A DNA stretch of 64,000 nucleotides from Dipteronia dyeriana (lineage: Eukaryota; Streptophyta; Magnoliopsida; Sapindales; Sapindaceae). Of the stretch, positions 53,667 through 63,768 are shown piece by piece. A program made the position numbers and the translations under genes. Numbering within the stretch: position 1 is the stretch's first letter; every line of letters begins with the position of its first letter. The notes beneath the pieces were generated by a model that was given only the letters and a program-made list of their open reading frames with translations, had not been told where the DNA came from and made no database searches. Location: assembly GCA_032871835.1 (NCBI GenBank), contig CM065299.1, forward strand, positions 44,466,706 to 44,530,705, given 5' to 3'.

Positions 53667-54506
53667 TGTTGTCGTCGGTTTCTCGATGGATGAGAAAGTC
53701 AACAACGTTGGATTTTAGTATGACCTGTCAAAAGAGATAGAGAATGTAATATAAGCAATATTGACACGAGTTTACATGGTAAAACTCCGGCAATCGGAGA
53801 AATGTCCACGAGTGGTTGACTGAGCAACCGAGCCAAATCCACTATTTAATTATAATGAATTACTCCACTCGATCTCTCTTGCCTCTCTCTTGAGTCTGTC
53901 TCTATGTTTTTTCTTTATATTTTTAGAATGAGATTATGGGTCTATTTATATGTGTATAGAACCCTAATCCTTGTTGTACGAGTAAGAAAAAGAATTTGTA
54001 TTTAATTATGTCTGGTTGCTTGTTGGAGTAGTCTTTATCTTTTTTTCCTATTTTGGAGATCTGTGGAGTTGAATCTGAATCCTAGTGTGACTCTAATTAC
54101 ACAATTTGATTTAGGATTTATTTTCCTAATCGACATGCAATCTTCTAAAATAATATAGTCGTTGCCTGATTTGGACTTGCTTCATGTTTGGTACATTATC
54201 CTTCAAGAAGCCTTCTAAACTTATTCCACCTTTTGATATAGATGCATATTGGTGTCATCACCGATTTCTTATTGGGCCTCCACATTCACATGGATCCCGT
54301 ATTTGAACTTTTTTACTCAGGTTTCTATGTTATACCGAGTGGTACCGAACGTGCCGAGTACTGGTACTCGGACTTACTCAGGTTCTTATTCCTTGATGTC
54401 TTGGATGGTCTTCTAGATGCCAGCTTGGATACACGTCTAACAATTTTCTTTAGTGATTGCCTTATCTGTCAGTGATGTGTATATTCGATAAAATTTACAT
54501 ATAACA
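53667..54506 (-). repeat. 5' LTR of Gypsy C
   Basis: 840 bp, TGTTGTCGTCGG... to ...ACATATAACA, followed by the TSD GTGAT. Confidence 0.96.
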
Positions 54507-55177
54507 GTGATATTGAGATTCCTTGATGAATCTAGCCTTTATCAACTTGTAGACTTCTTCCTGTATGGCAACGTTCCTTTCGACGTTGAAGTCTCATCTC
54601 TTCTGCTTGATTGGTTTGAAAGTGGGATCAGCTGCCAACCTATGAGCGGCCAAGGAGATAGGGATCCCCAACATCTCATCATGGATCCAGGCGAATATGT
54701 CACTGTATTCTCGAAGAAGCTTGATCATGCCTTCTTTCACTCTCGGTTCCAAGGTCGCCCCAACCTTGACTACCTTGGATGGGTTGTCTTCTCTGATGGA
54801 GATATCTTCTAAATCGTCAATGGGATGGCCAATGACCCACCCTTGGTCTTCTTCTACCTGATCATCAACTTGGAAGTCGCTCTCCGGATATTTTGCTAAC
54901 TCTTTTACAACACCTGGGATTACAGAATCCTTCTCCAGCGATCATTGTGTCTCTTCCATAGCTATCTTTGCATATTGCAAATACCATGGGATTGGTGGAT
55001 ACTACGTAACATTTACAGTCAGCCTGCTAATCTCCATATACCTTGCCTACCTCTTTCCCCACCAGGAACTTCAGGACTCTATGGTTGATGGATAGAACCC
55101 CATTGAGTGATGATAAGAAAGGCCTCCCTAAAATGGCATTGTAGGCCGACCAAAATGAAGTATATCATGATGTTCTT
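54507..55177 (-). pseudogene. Gypsy B RT start and protease-RT linker
   Basis: Continuation of B beyond C. On the minus strand the sequence leading into KESQYHDWIV (joined across the insertion) is the RT start, preceded by an acidic linker. Blocks matching C at 51110-51420 are recognisable (for example the segment near 54650-54740, which corresponds to the conserved 'plant RT linker' with DEMLGIPISL-like order). Frames are broken. Confidence 0.75.
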
Positions 55178-55399
55178 TTATAGAGGTGTAGTCCTAACGA
55201 TAACCGGTAGAATTTTCGATTCCACTGGTATAATCGAGTCCCCACTGAAACCATACAAGGGGGTGGTACAATTGTTGTAACACCACTTCTTCCAGTTGAG
55301 CTTTTCTAGAGTGTCATTGAAAAGGATGTCCACGCTGCTACCTGTGTCAATCAAAACACGGTGGATCAAACAATTGGTGATTTGTACCGTGACCACCAC
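55178..55399 (-). pseudogene. Gypsy B aspartic protease
   Basis: Open 73 codons with the canonical active site VLIDTGSSVDILFNDTLEKL and downstream YGFSGDSIIPVESKILPVI. The catalytic DTGSS is intact here, unlike the DNG of family I. It is part of the gag-pol polyprotein, but the surrounding frames are broken. Confidence 0.9.
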
Positions 55400-57370
55400 G
55401 GGTTATCGTACGACTGCACGATATTGTACACATCTGCTTTAGTAAAGATGATCTTGGCTGATTGAGAGGTTCTTGCCAAGCCTTGATCTACTTTAAAGAT
55501 AGTTTTCCCCTCTTCAATCTGGGGAATCTTCATTGAGTGGTTTTTTCTAGAATTGTAGGAGGTACCAGCTTGGGTAGGTCCTCCACTGATGGTGTGTATG
55601 ACTTGGATATGCTGCATCATGTCTTTCTGTTCCCCTTTTCTCTTCTCTACATGATCTTGGATCTCGGCTTGAACCTCTTTACCTATACAGATGCTATCTC
55701 GGATTGCTGTAAAAGTTCTACAAAACAACCGCCTCTTACCAAGGCTTCGATCTGATTATTAAGGTTATAACATTCTGAGGTGTTGTGTCCCATATCCTCA
55801 TAAAAATCACAGTACTTGTACAGTTTCCTTGCATTTACTGAGGCTTTTTTAGGACTTGGCTTTCTTATTAGTCCTTTATCTCGGATAGCGAGGTAAATCA
55901 TCTCACGAGATACGTTTAGAGGAGTATAGTGGTCATATCCCCTCTTATCCCGAGCGATGGGGCTACCATTTTGGGAGGATGAGAGTATCGATGAGGAGTT
56001 CGCCTAGCCGAATACCTGTCTCGCTAAGGTTGGTAAGGTAGAGATCAGTATGTGGACTGATTAGGGGGTATGTTCTGAGCCTTTAAGGTTGGTGCGGGCT
56101 TGGGTGCTTCCTTCTTCTGGTACTTGTCAGTCCACATGTCATCATGCTCGATCTTGACTCTGAGCTGCTCATCTATTTCCACCTGCTCAAGGGCTCTATC
56201 ATAGGTCTCCTGGTAGGTTTCTGACAGATGCTTGTCAAAGGACCGGAATAGTCTGCCCACCCATAGGTTCCTATAGAAGTTAACCAGAGTTTCCTTTTCA
56301 ACTAAAACCCCCATCTGAATCACCTCCTTATGGAACCTTTCCATATATGACTTGAGAGTCTACCCGCGCTCTTGAGTGACTTACTGTAGGTGGATCGGAT
56401 CCTTTGGTCATGGTTTGATCCCTTGATACCGTGAGCTAAAATCACTGGATAATTTGGATAAGCTATCCATACTGCCTGAGGGCAACTTTCTGAACCTATT
56501 TTGGCATTGTCAGTTAGTGTGGTCGGGAACATCCTGCACATGGCTGTTATGGTAGCATTCTTGACCTCCATCTGCTAGACAAAGCTTTCCAGGTATATTT
56601 GTCAGCCGGCATTTTAAATTTAGGAATGAGCTTTGCTTCCCTGATCCTCCTAGAGCGTTAATCTTGCCCAATGGATCTTTCCTACTCTCCCGATGTTTGC
56701 CTTTCTTTAACTCCTGAATCTTTTTTCCATATGAGTCATCTGATTCTGTAAGCTCTTGTTCCCGGTGTTCTTAGACTCAACTTCAGAGTCTTTATTGTTA
56801 GAGCCCTTAGTGGAGATAGAGATCTCACCCTTGCTACCTTCTTTGGAAGGATCTTTCCTAGCGCTTCTCCGGCTACCTCATGCCTCGGGTCCAGACTCTC
56901 TTATTGTATTCATAGGCTTTACTAAGCGGTAAGGTCTCCTTAACGGGACGTCATCAGCTGATTTTACCTGTATGGGTAGATAATAAGCCTACCTAAGCGG
57001 AACTAGGACACGAGCCATAAATATTTCTAACCGAGGGGAGAGGTCCCAACCTCTCATGGACTGGCACCGGTGGTGGCGATCGGCCTGGTCTCTGATCTAT
57101 GGTGATCTTCCCGGGTACCAAGTTCTATGGGCTAGGGAGTGATTTTCTTTGCCACAAGTTGGAGGCAAACGCTCTCAATGAAAGCTATAATCTATTGCTC
57201 AAGCATAACCTGATCTGCTATCGGGGCAACAGTTGCCATGAGGTAGTAGATGGGTTTGTGGCAGGATGGTGATATCTCGACTTTTTCCCATTATTCTGTG
57301 CTCTCTTAGTGGATGCAACAGACTGGTGCTCTGAAGCCTCGGTCTACCCTTGGGATAATGGAAGCCTCAT
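55400..57370 (-). pseudogene. Gypsy B gag
   Basis: The ATG as complement of 57368-57370 is the likely start, about 50 bases after the PBS, with an early TAG. Capsid pieces: MERFHKEVIQMGVLVEKETL...FYRNLWVGRLFRSF (56344-56045) and AVWIAYPNYPVILA (about 56460-56480). The zinc-knuckle block YCDFYEDMGHNTSECYNLNNQIEALVRG lies at about 55710-55810 (CDFYEDMGH...C, Tat-like). Frameshifts throughout. Confidence 0.85.
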
Positions 57371-57420
57371 CACCCTACAAAAAAAGATAAACATGTGACC
57401 TTATAAAGGGTGTGGAATCC

Positions 57421-57437
57421 TCCCACAGACGGTGCCA
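57421..57437 (-). other. Primer-binding site of Gypsy B
   Basis: On the minus strand TGGCACCGTCTGTGGGA, five bases from the 5' LTR. The same site occurs on the plus strand after the LTR of E (63752). Different from the PBS of family I. Confidence 0.85.
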
Positions 57438-57442
57438 ATAAG

Positions 57443-58590
57443 TATTAATCAAAAATTCGCTCTAGGTGAAGAATCTCAGCTAACACCCTCATGATCAACA
57501 CCTCGGTAGATCGCAATATGGGTAGGTACCTTTAGTACCGGTTACACTTGTGAAAAATGGGTGGAATGATGGTGGATTAGGTGATATTCTTTTGTTGAAC
57601 AATGCAGTAAGTACAGTGAAGTAGCAAATAATACTGTAGTATAAAACTCTCAATCTCTATCTCAGTTGCTTAACTAATTAAGGGTGGCGAAATCGTATCT
57701 ATCGACAAGTGGACGAAACATCAAAGGAGATGGCTTTGCTTCGTTCCAAGGGTAGAACTAAGCAACAACCTTTTGAAACTTATTTTCACTAAAGGATGGG
57801 GTATCTGGATCACTAATGGCTGATCCCTCCTACGTGCCTATATCGATATATTTATAGTATATGCCTTTAAAGTCGATTTATGGTGTACAAGCCGTGAATC
57901 ACTGAACTGATCTTCCCATTTTTTAGATGGGATTTTCTATTTTAATGCAGTTGACTCCGGATAATTAGCTGTTTTAAAGATATTTAGGGGGGAGATACAT
58001 TTGTTTTCTTCTTGGACTCTTCGACTTGGTTTGTATGCATGTGGAAGTTTGATATGTGTTGGAGAATAATTTTGACTTTGCTCGTCGTTTAATGAGGTAT
58101 TGCACGGAGGTAACTTGGCGGGGTGATGGCGAGGTATCTCAAGGTACCAAGATGGCAGCGAGGTACCCTGAGGTATTAACCTGGTTGTATAGAGCTCGAT
58201 TATTCTGATTACGTGGTACCCCGTAGTACCGGTCCGCTAGCGGTGTCCTGGGACCCCTCTGTTGACGTGGCTCTTGAACGATCTTGATGTAGCTTTATGA
58301 TCCTCCTCCTTCCTTAATGGGAGTTAGGACAGGTGCCCTGATGGATAGGCGAGATTGTTCTGAGGTACCTGGGTCTCAGTTAGGTATTTTATAGAGGAGG
58401 CGGGTTCTTACCTTACGATGATGTTAGGGTGTCTCGATCAAACAGGATCGGGTGTCTTGATCATACAGGATCAAGCACTTTCGAGGTTGGTTGTAGCGTG
58501 CTTTAGTAGGTATCGAGAGGTACCTTCTACCTGGCATTTGACTAGGTGGAAAATTTCCCTATAGGCCCTTGCTAAATTTTTCTATTAACA
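57443..58590 (-). repeat. 5' LTR of Gypsy B
   Basis: 1148 bp; the left end TATTAATC has lost the TG. The right end TTCTATTAACA is followed by the TSD CCTAG. Contains six GGTACC palindromes (57525, 58143, 58162, 58215, 58364, 58519). Confidence 0.92.
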
Positions 58591-59304
58591 CCTAGCTTTC
58601 ATGAGTCTCTGCCTTCTTCATCTTCTTCAAAGTTCAAAATTTCCAACCTTCTAAAAATTCTTCTAAGCCATTACCGTGTCTTCGTCTGCTTCTGAAAGCT
58701 TGGAGAAAACCTTCAATGGCGACTCCACAATCCTTTCTCATAGAAATAGGGCTTGTAAATCAGACGATGATTGCAAAAGTGTTTCAACATCTCATATTGT
58801 CGATCTAATCAGAACAACACCATCGGGTCGGGCTTCACTAATGACCCCAATACCCTGATAAATATGGATGGGGAGTCGAGTGAGGAGTTTGGTGGTGTCA
58901 GGGTTGGAGGAGACTTGATTGATGACATAGCGACCTCGACATGTGGAGTGCCCTCAATTCCTTATGAATACCATTGCATTCATGATCCCATCTGTACCGC
59001 TAATACAATTCAGCTCTTGAGGAGGAATATCTTGATATCTTCTAACATCACCCTCACCATACCACCTTGGGGGTATGACTTATGTTGATAAAAAAAAATC
59101 GGTATGGGAGATGAATATTAATTAACACCCTCTACCTAGGAAGGTTGTGGGGTGTAGGTACTTGGTACCAAGGAGATTCGAAAGAAATTAAGGGAAGAGG
59201 AAAACAGAATGAGACTACTAACAATGAACTATTTTATTAATCGAAATAGAAGATATGATTTTACAATGATCGTGGTAATGGAACAAGTTTGGTCTCACTA
59301 TGTT

Positions 59305-59364
59305 GTCTCTCACTCTCACTCTCTCTCTCTCTCTCTTTCTCTCTCACTCTCTCTCTCTTTCACT
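59305..59364. repeat. (CT)n microsatellite
   Basis: Imperfect CT/CTCACT run inside the solo LTR; absent from the sister LTR at 31281-32286. Confidence 0.9.
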
Positions 59365-59544
59365 CAAAACTATTGGAGATGGCAAACTCGTACGTGTCGA
59401 TAAGTGGTTAAATTCAAGAAAAGTGGCGAAGAAGCTCTGCCATTTTTCTCTCTATTTTTTAGATACCCTGTCTAGAGCCTAATGTATCCTCGTTATCCCC
59501 CCAATCATTAATCAAATCCTTGTAATTTAGACCAATTGATTGGC

Positions 59545-59755
59545 TGATTCAAAACTTTAAAAACAAGGATTGGGTTGCCGGAATCGCTAGTAATCGCCGG
59601 TCAGCCATACAGCGGTGAATTCGTTCCCGGGCCTTGAGCGGCGGTGGACGAAGCGGAAGCGAGAATGTCGGCTTGAGTAACGCAAACATTGGTGAGAATC
59701 CACTGCCCCGAAAACCGACTTGACCAGGCTTACTGAGGAACCCACCCTCGCATCC
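59545..59755 (+). pseudogene. Plastid DNA insert: joined 16S and 23S rRNA fragments
   Basis: Bases 59580-59636 match the 3' region of plastid 16S rRNA (GGAATCGCTAGTAATCGCCG... to CGTTCCCGGGCCTTG), with one change recognised. From about 59641 to 59715 the sequence is plastid 23S rRNA (AGCGAGAATGTCGGCTTGAG..., AACGCAAACATTGGTGAGAA). The remaining 59716-59755 and 59545-59579 are of unknown origin. The sister LTR (31281-32286) lacks the insert at this place. It is a nuclear plastid-derived fragment, not a functional rRNA gene. Confidence 0.88.
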
Positions 59756-62667
59756 ACGTGATGTATCGGAAATGATTGAAGCTGATGGAAGAATAATATT
59801 ACGTGGGAATTACTCCCGTTGATTACGTTAGGTTTTCGTTTGGGATTAAATTTGAATAAACGGTGAATCCGTTGACCTATATGGTCATATTAAAGTGCTT
59901 TAATGGCGAAGAAATCAACTCTGTAACATAGAGAAGAAACCTTGATTATGCATATCAAATGGCGAGGTACCTTAGGGTACCAGTCTTGTGGCATTGTGCT
60001 TGACCGATCCTATTATAGGTTTCTGGCTAGCTTCCTTCTTACCTGGCCTGTGTATCCTGTACCTGATAACCGGTGGCTAGGTGGCATCGAGGTACTTTGC
60101 CAGACATCGTTGTACTTTCTGTGGGTGCTGATGTCTCTTAGGTGGTAGCACATAAGTAATCAGGTACCGGGCTGAAGGAGGTGCCTAGATATCAAGCTGA
60201 TTATACCCCAGTACCTAAGTAAAAGGTTGGAGATATCCTGGACTCATCGCGGACTGGTGTCGAGGTTCTAGGAAAGAGTTACCTCACTACTGGCTAGTCC
60301 TGATTCTTAGATGGTTCATAAACTAGTTCTTCGAGATAGGTGGTAGCATGCCAACCATACCTGGTATCAGAAAGCATGTCTTACAAGGTACTAGTTGTGT
60401 GAAAAATTTCACTTTGACCCTCTATAAAAAATGGCTATTAACAATTTGTATTCCTCCTACCTGGCAATCTTCCGATTCACAAGGCGGCCTTTGATCATGG
60501 AGTCAGGTTACCTATCCAACATACTCTACACAAGACGCTACAAGTCTTGTAGCTCGCCCCTTCCAACTCAGAATAGGGTTTTGGAGGAACCTGGTATGGT
60601 TCCTCGTGTTGTGGAAGGAATAGTGCCAGAAGGATAAGATCTATCGAGAACCAGGGCTAGATGAGCTGAGATTCATCTTCCAAATCACAACAAACTTTCC
60701 CGATCCAAGAGGTCAATTCTATGCTTGGACCAAGAACAGTCTGAAATTTATAGAATCTGGGGCCACGAAGAAGGATGCCTCTTGGAAGAAGAAGTGGGTC
60801 ATCGTTGGAGGCGACTAGGGAAGCTTTGTACATATCAGGGGATCCCTATTCGAGGTTCTCACTCAGTTCAGCAGTAGGCTTGCATAGGAGAAAAACAACC
60901 TCCTCACTGAATCGAAGAAGATTTTGAAGGCCATAATAGCCCTATCATATGTCAACACTAAGTATCCTACCATAGATGCCTTTGAGGCAGGGAGGGTAGA
61001 CCTCTATCTTTACGTTTTTAATGCTTTCTTAGGTAGATATCAATTATTACTTTACTGCTGTTGTATTCCATTATTGATTCTGTAGATACTAACCTTGTCG
61101 TTCTAGTACTTTCTATAGTCCCCTTACCGGTTCTAGATGAACCTGAACAGTCTAAGGACCGATCCTTAACTCTTTCGGCCAATCCTGCCAGTAATCCTCC
61201 TACCTTGACCGGATAAGGCAGACGTATATCAATTTCGGTTACAATTCTTGGTGTACCTCATCTTTCTCCTCTTACACCTTGATCCCAACTTTCAGAATTC
61301 GTAGTCTGGTTGGCCAGGGTCAGGGCCAAACTGGACAGGTGCAAGGCTAAACTCCTATTACTTTTTGCCACTATTACTACTGTTGTCGCTGCTCCTATTC
61401 CACTAATCCCCTCTTCCTATCCAATTGTGATAACAAAATAGTCTACAGAGGTTGAAAAGGGTCTTGGTCCTGCTGCTGCTGAAGCCCCAGTTGCTCCGGG
61501 AGAATAGTCTCGACCGCGATCAAGAATTAGCAACCAAGGCGAGGTCATGGCCAGGTTCGTTGGTTCATGTCTTGGTGGGGGGTTACAGGTTATGACCTCC
61601 ATACAGATCGACGTCCTGATCAACCAGGGGTCTACTTTTCTAGCTGAGATAAAAACTGCTTCACCATTCTTTTTTTTCCGTATCTACCAGGTACCTAGGA
61701 GATTGCTAACTTGTATTTTGTACCTGGTAGGCTTTCAAGTTAATTGTGGCCATGAGCCACCAGATTGACTTCCTTTGAGAGCAGACTGATATAGCTAAGG
61801 CTAGCTCAAAGTGGTCAAGAGGGAGCTCACCAAGGCACTAAGGGATAAATAAACGTTGAAACTGGTGCTAGATCAAGCCGAAAATACCGTTGATGAGGCC
61901 TAGGTTAACTTGCAACAGATGTAGAATGCCTATGACCAGGAGGTACTAAGGTCCATTCGTCGTGCTACCCAGAGGGATGAGATGAAAAAGAGAGCAAAAC
62001 AGCTAGAAGAAGAAAATCAAACTCTACACACCAGCATAACTAGCCTGGAGGGCAAGGTGGATGCCTATTTTTGGGATGGCTACTTCTTTACAGCTAACCA
62101 GGTGGATCAGGCTCTACCAACCATTTTGACTTAAGTGTCATTGATGGGTGCTAAAAATGGGAGATTAAGAGAAAGATGCAAAGACAGCTACGTCTGCTTC
62201 CACTGTGGTTGGCCCCTCTCAGACTACTGGACCTGATGATGATGACGAGAAATATTTGAGACCTATCTCTGCCTTAATGCCAAGTCATGCCGAGGTAGAA
62301 TCGTCCATGAAGTTCCCTATTGCTGATGAGGATCAATCTAAATAGGAAGCTTCAAATCTTCATACCTCTCCACCTAGACCTGTTAAGGAAGTATCGGACT
62401 AGACTAAAACCAGTTAGAAGGGGGAGGTTCAGACTGGCTTGACTGAAGTAGGAGATACCCAGGTTGATCCAGCTAAACAAAGGCCACTGCTGAAATAGAT
62501 GTACAAGTTACAAGTGAGCCCCCAATTGATCAAAGAGTTGGTGTCTTGGATGGGGGAGCTACTCTCTCAGGGGAGGTCGAACTAGAAGTAGGAGGTGCTG
62601 CAGAGGAGGAGAGAAACCAAATTGAGGCGGTGGCATGACCTAGATTGATCATCTTCGTTATCAGTTA

Positions 62668-63746
62668 TGTTAATAGCCAATTATTGTAAGGGGTTAAAGC
62701 AAAATTTTCCACCTAGGTATCACCGACCAGAAGACATCTCCACACACCTGATAGGTACTGGATACAATGGTTTACCTTGAAGTACCAGGTCTAGCACAAC
62801 CTAAGCACCTCGACAACATCGAAGGAGCAAGATGAAGCTCCTGCACCTTCTCAAGCTACTCAACTGGTATATAAGTACCTCGATAATGATCAGCTACCCC
62901 TTCGAGGTACGAGTCCTACCTTTCCAGTAGGAAAATGGATGCCCATAAAGCTCCGACAAGATCAACAAGGCACCTCGCTACAAGAATGGTACCCGAGGCA
63001 CCTCGCCATCGCGATCAATCAAGCGCCACACTATAAGGAAGGTACCTCGGGGTAACTAACTAGCAAACTTGCTCTATGAGGTACCTAGCCACATCACCAG
63101 GTCGTATCGCACCACTAACATATGGAATCAAAATAATTCTCCAAACTGTAAATAAGCTCCACGTACGTAAAGCCATAATGAAAGAGTTCAAAAATGAAAC
63201 AACCACGTTTCCCACTGAGATATCCTCCGCCGGCTGATTCTCCAGGGCCAATCACATTAAACAGAAAATCTTACCAAATGGGGAAAGAAGATCAATCCAG
63301 TGATCTTCTGCTTGAACACCAAGGAAAAACCCTATAAACTTCATGTATAAATAGAGGGATAATATCGACTGGAAAGGGGGACGAAAAAGAGAAAAAAAAA
63401 GACCGAGTCCTGAAATCTTAAGAGCTATTACTAGATTTTGCAGTCAGTATCAAGCTGAACCACCACCATTGTCTTTTGGGTCCACTTATCAACTTGTACG
63501 TATTCTCCACCTCCAATTAGATAGACAGAGAATTGAGAGACAGAGAGTAACTTCAGTCGCTTGTACACCGCGAATTACTGAATAAAATAAGCATCATTCA
63601 GTTTGCTATTATTTCTTCTCGCAATTCACCAATAATTACACGTGTAACCGATACTGATGGTACCTACCCCAACTGCGATCTACCTAGGTTGTGTTTTTGA
63701 GTGTGTTAGCTGAAATTCCTCACCTAGAGTGACTTTTCGGTTAACA
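62668..63746 (+). repeat. 5' LTR of Gypsy E
   Basis: 1079 bp in plus orientation, TGTTAATAGCCAATT... to ...TTCGGTTAACA. It is family II, rich in GGTACC/AGGTACCT words, and directly followed by the PBS. Inserted 30 bases after the end of the D antisense ORF. Its partner LTR lies outside the window. Confidence 0.88.
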
Positions 63747-63751
63747 CTTTT

Positions 63752-63768
63752 TGGCACCGTCTGTGGGA
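63752..63768 (+). other. Primer-binding site of Gypsy E
   Basis: TGGCACCGTCTGTGGGA, five bases after the LTR end, the same sequence and spacing as in B. Confidence 0.87.

Larger units (their letters stand above)
40720..54506 (-). mobile_element. Gypsy C, complete family I element carrying a solo Copia LTR (about 11.6 kb without it)
   Basis: Perfect TSD GTGAT at 40715-40719 and 54507-54511. LTRs are 40720-41566 and 53667-54506. Removing C and one TSD rejoins the B RT in frame (ESQYHDWIVNVVMV). Minus-strand order: 5' LTR, PBS 53648-53664, gag from 53619, protease, RT, RNase H, integrase ending at 48147, spacer with hairpin and 39-bp repeats, antisense ORF 42145-47167, 3' LTR. A is a truncated sister copy. 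Confidence 0.96.
32634..58590 (-). mobile_element. Gypsy B, complete family II element carrying nested C (about 12.2 kb without C)
   Basis: Perfect 5-bp TSD CCTAG at 32629-32633 and 58591-58595. Minus-strand order: 5' LTR 57443-58590, PBS 57421-57437, gag from 57370, protease, RT, RNase H, integrase (to about 37740), spacer with tandem repeats, antisense ORF 33898-36500, 3' LTR 32634-33504. Element C interrupts the RT at 40719/54507. The layout, with an extra opposite-strand ORF between pol and the 3' LTR, is that of Tat/Ogre-type Gypsy elements. Confidence 0.95.
59083..60443 (-). mobile_element. Solo family II LTR in the Gypsy D antisense ORF
   Basis: 1361 bp, TGTTGATAAAA... to ...GGCTATTAACA. 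There is no PBS on either side, so it is a solo LTR. Left flank GACTTA and right flank ATTTGTATT restore an open frame (Y-D-L-F-V-F). A TSD ACTTA would fit only if four bases of the right copy were deleted. Closest to the LTR of D (31281-32286). Contains a (CT)n tract and a plastid-derived insert. Confidence 0.82.
58676..62638 (+). pseudogene. Gypsy D antisense ORF, interrupted by a solo LTR (59083-60443)
   Basis: Homologous to the antisense ORF of B. The start codon is GTG at 58676, where B has ATG in the same ACC-TGTC context. N-terminal part to 59082 with a frame break near 58858. After the LTR the domain continues (FVFLLPGNLPIHKAAFDHGVR from 60445, LAPSNSE, then WKKKWVIVGG near 60785-60815). 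Candidate introns are 61033-61085 (phase 1, same site as in B, only 53 bp) and 61649-61730 (phase 0, donor GT changed to AT, acceptor GGTAG). The C-terminal charged region ends at the TGA at 62636-62638. Multiple stops. Confidence 0.75.
31281..62667 (-). mobile_element. Gypsy D, outermost family II element, interrupted and incomplete
   Basis: Minus-strand element whose 3' LTR (31281-32286) and antisense ORF survive. The ORF leader (32287-32633) continues at 58591 after insertion of B. The ORF is split again by a solo LTR (59083-60443) and ends at 62638, and element E cuts in at 62668. gag-pol and the 5' LTR would lie to the right, outside the window or lost. Assigned to D by position and by collinearity with B. 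Confidence 0.75.

Noticed and set aside
59580..59715. Functional rRNA gene
   Set aside because: Only short, joined pieces of 16S and 23S are present, inside an LTR.
59083..60443. LTR as the 5' LTR of element D
   Set aside because: No primer-binding site lies on its left side, and the antisense ORF continues on both sides, so it is a solo insertion.
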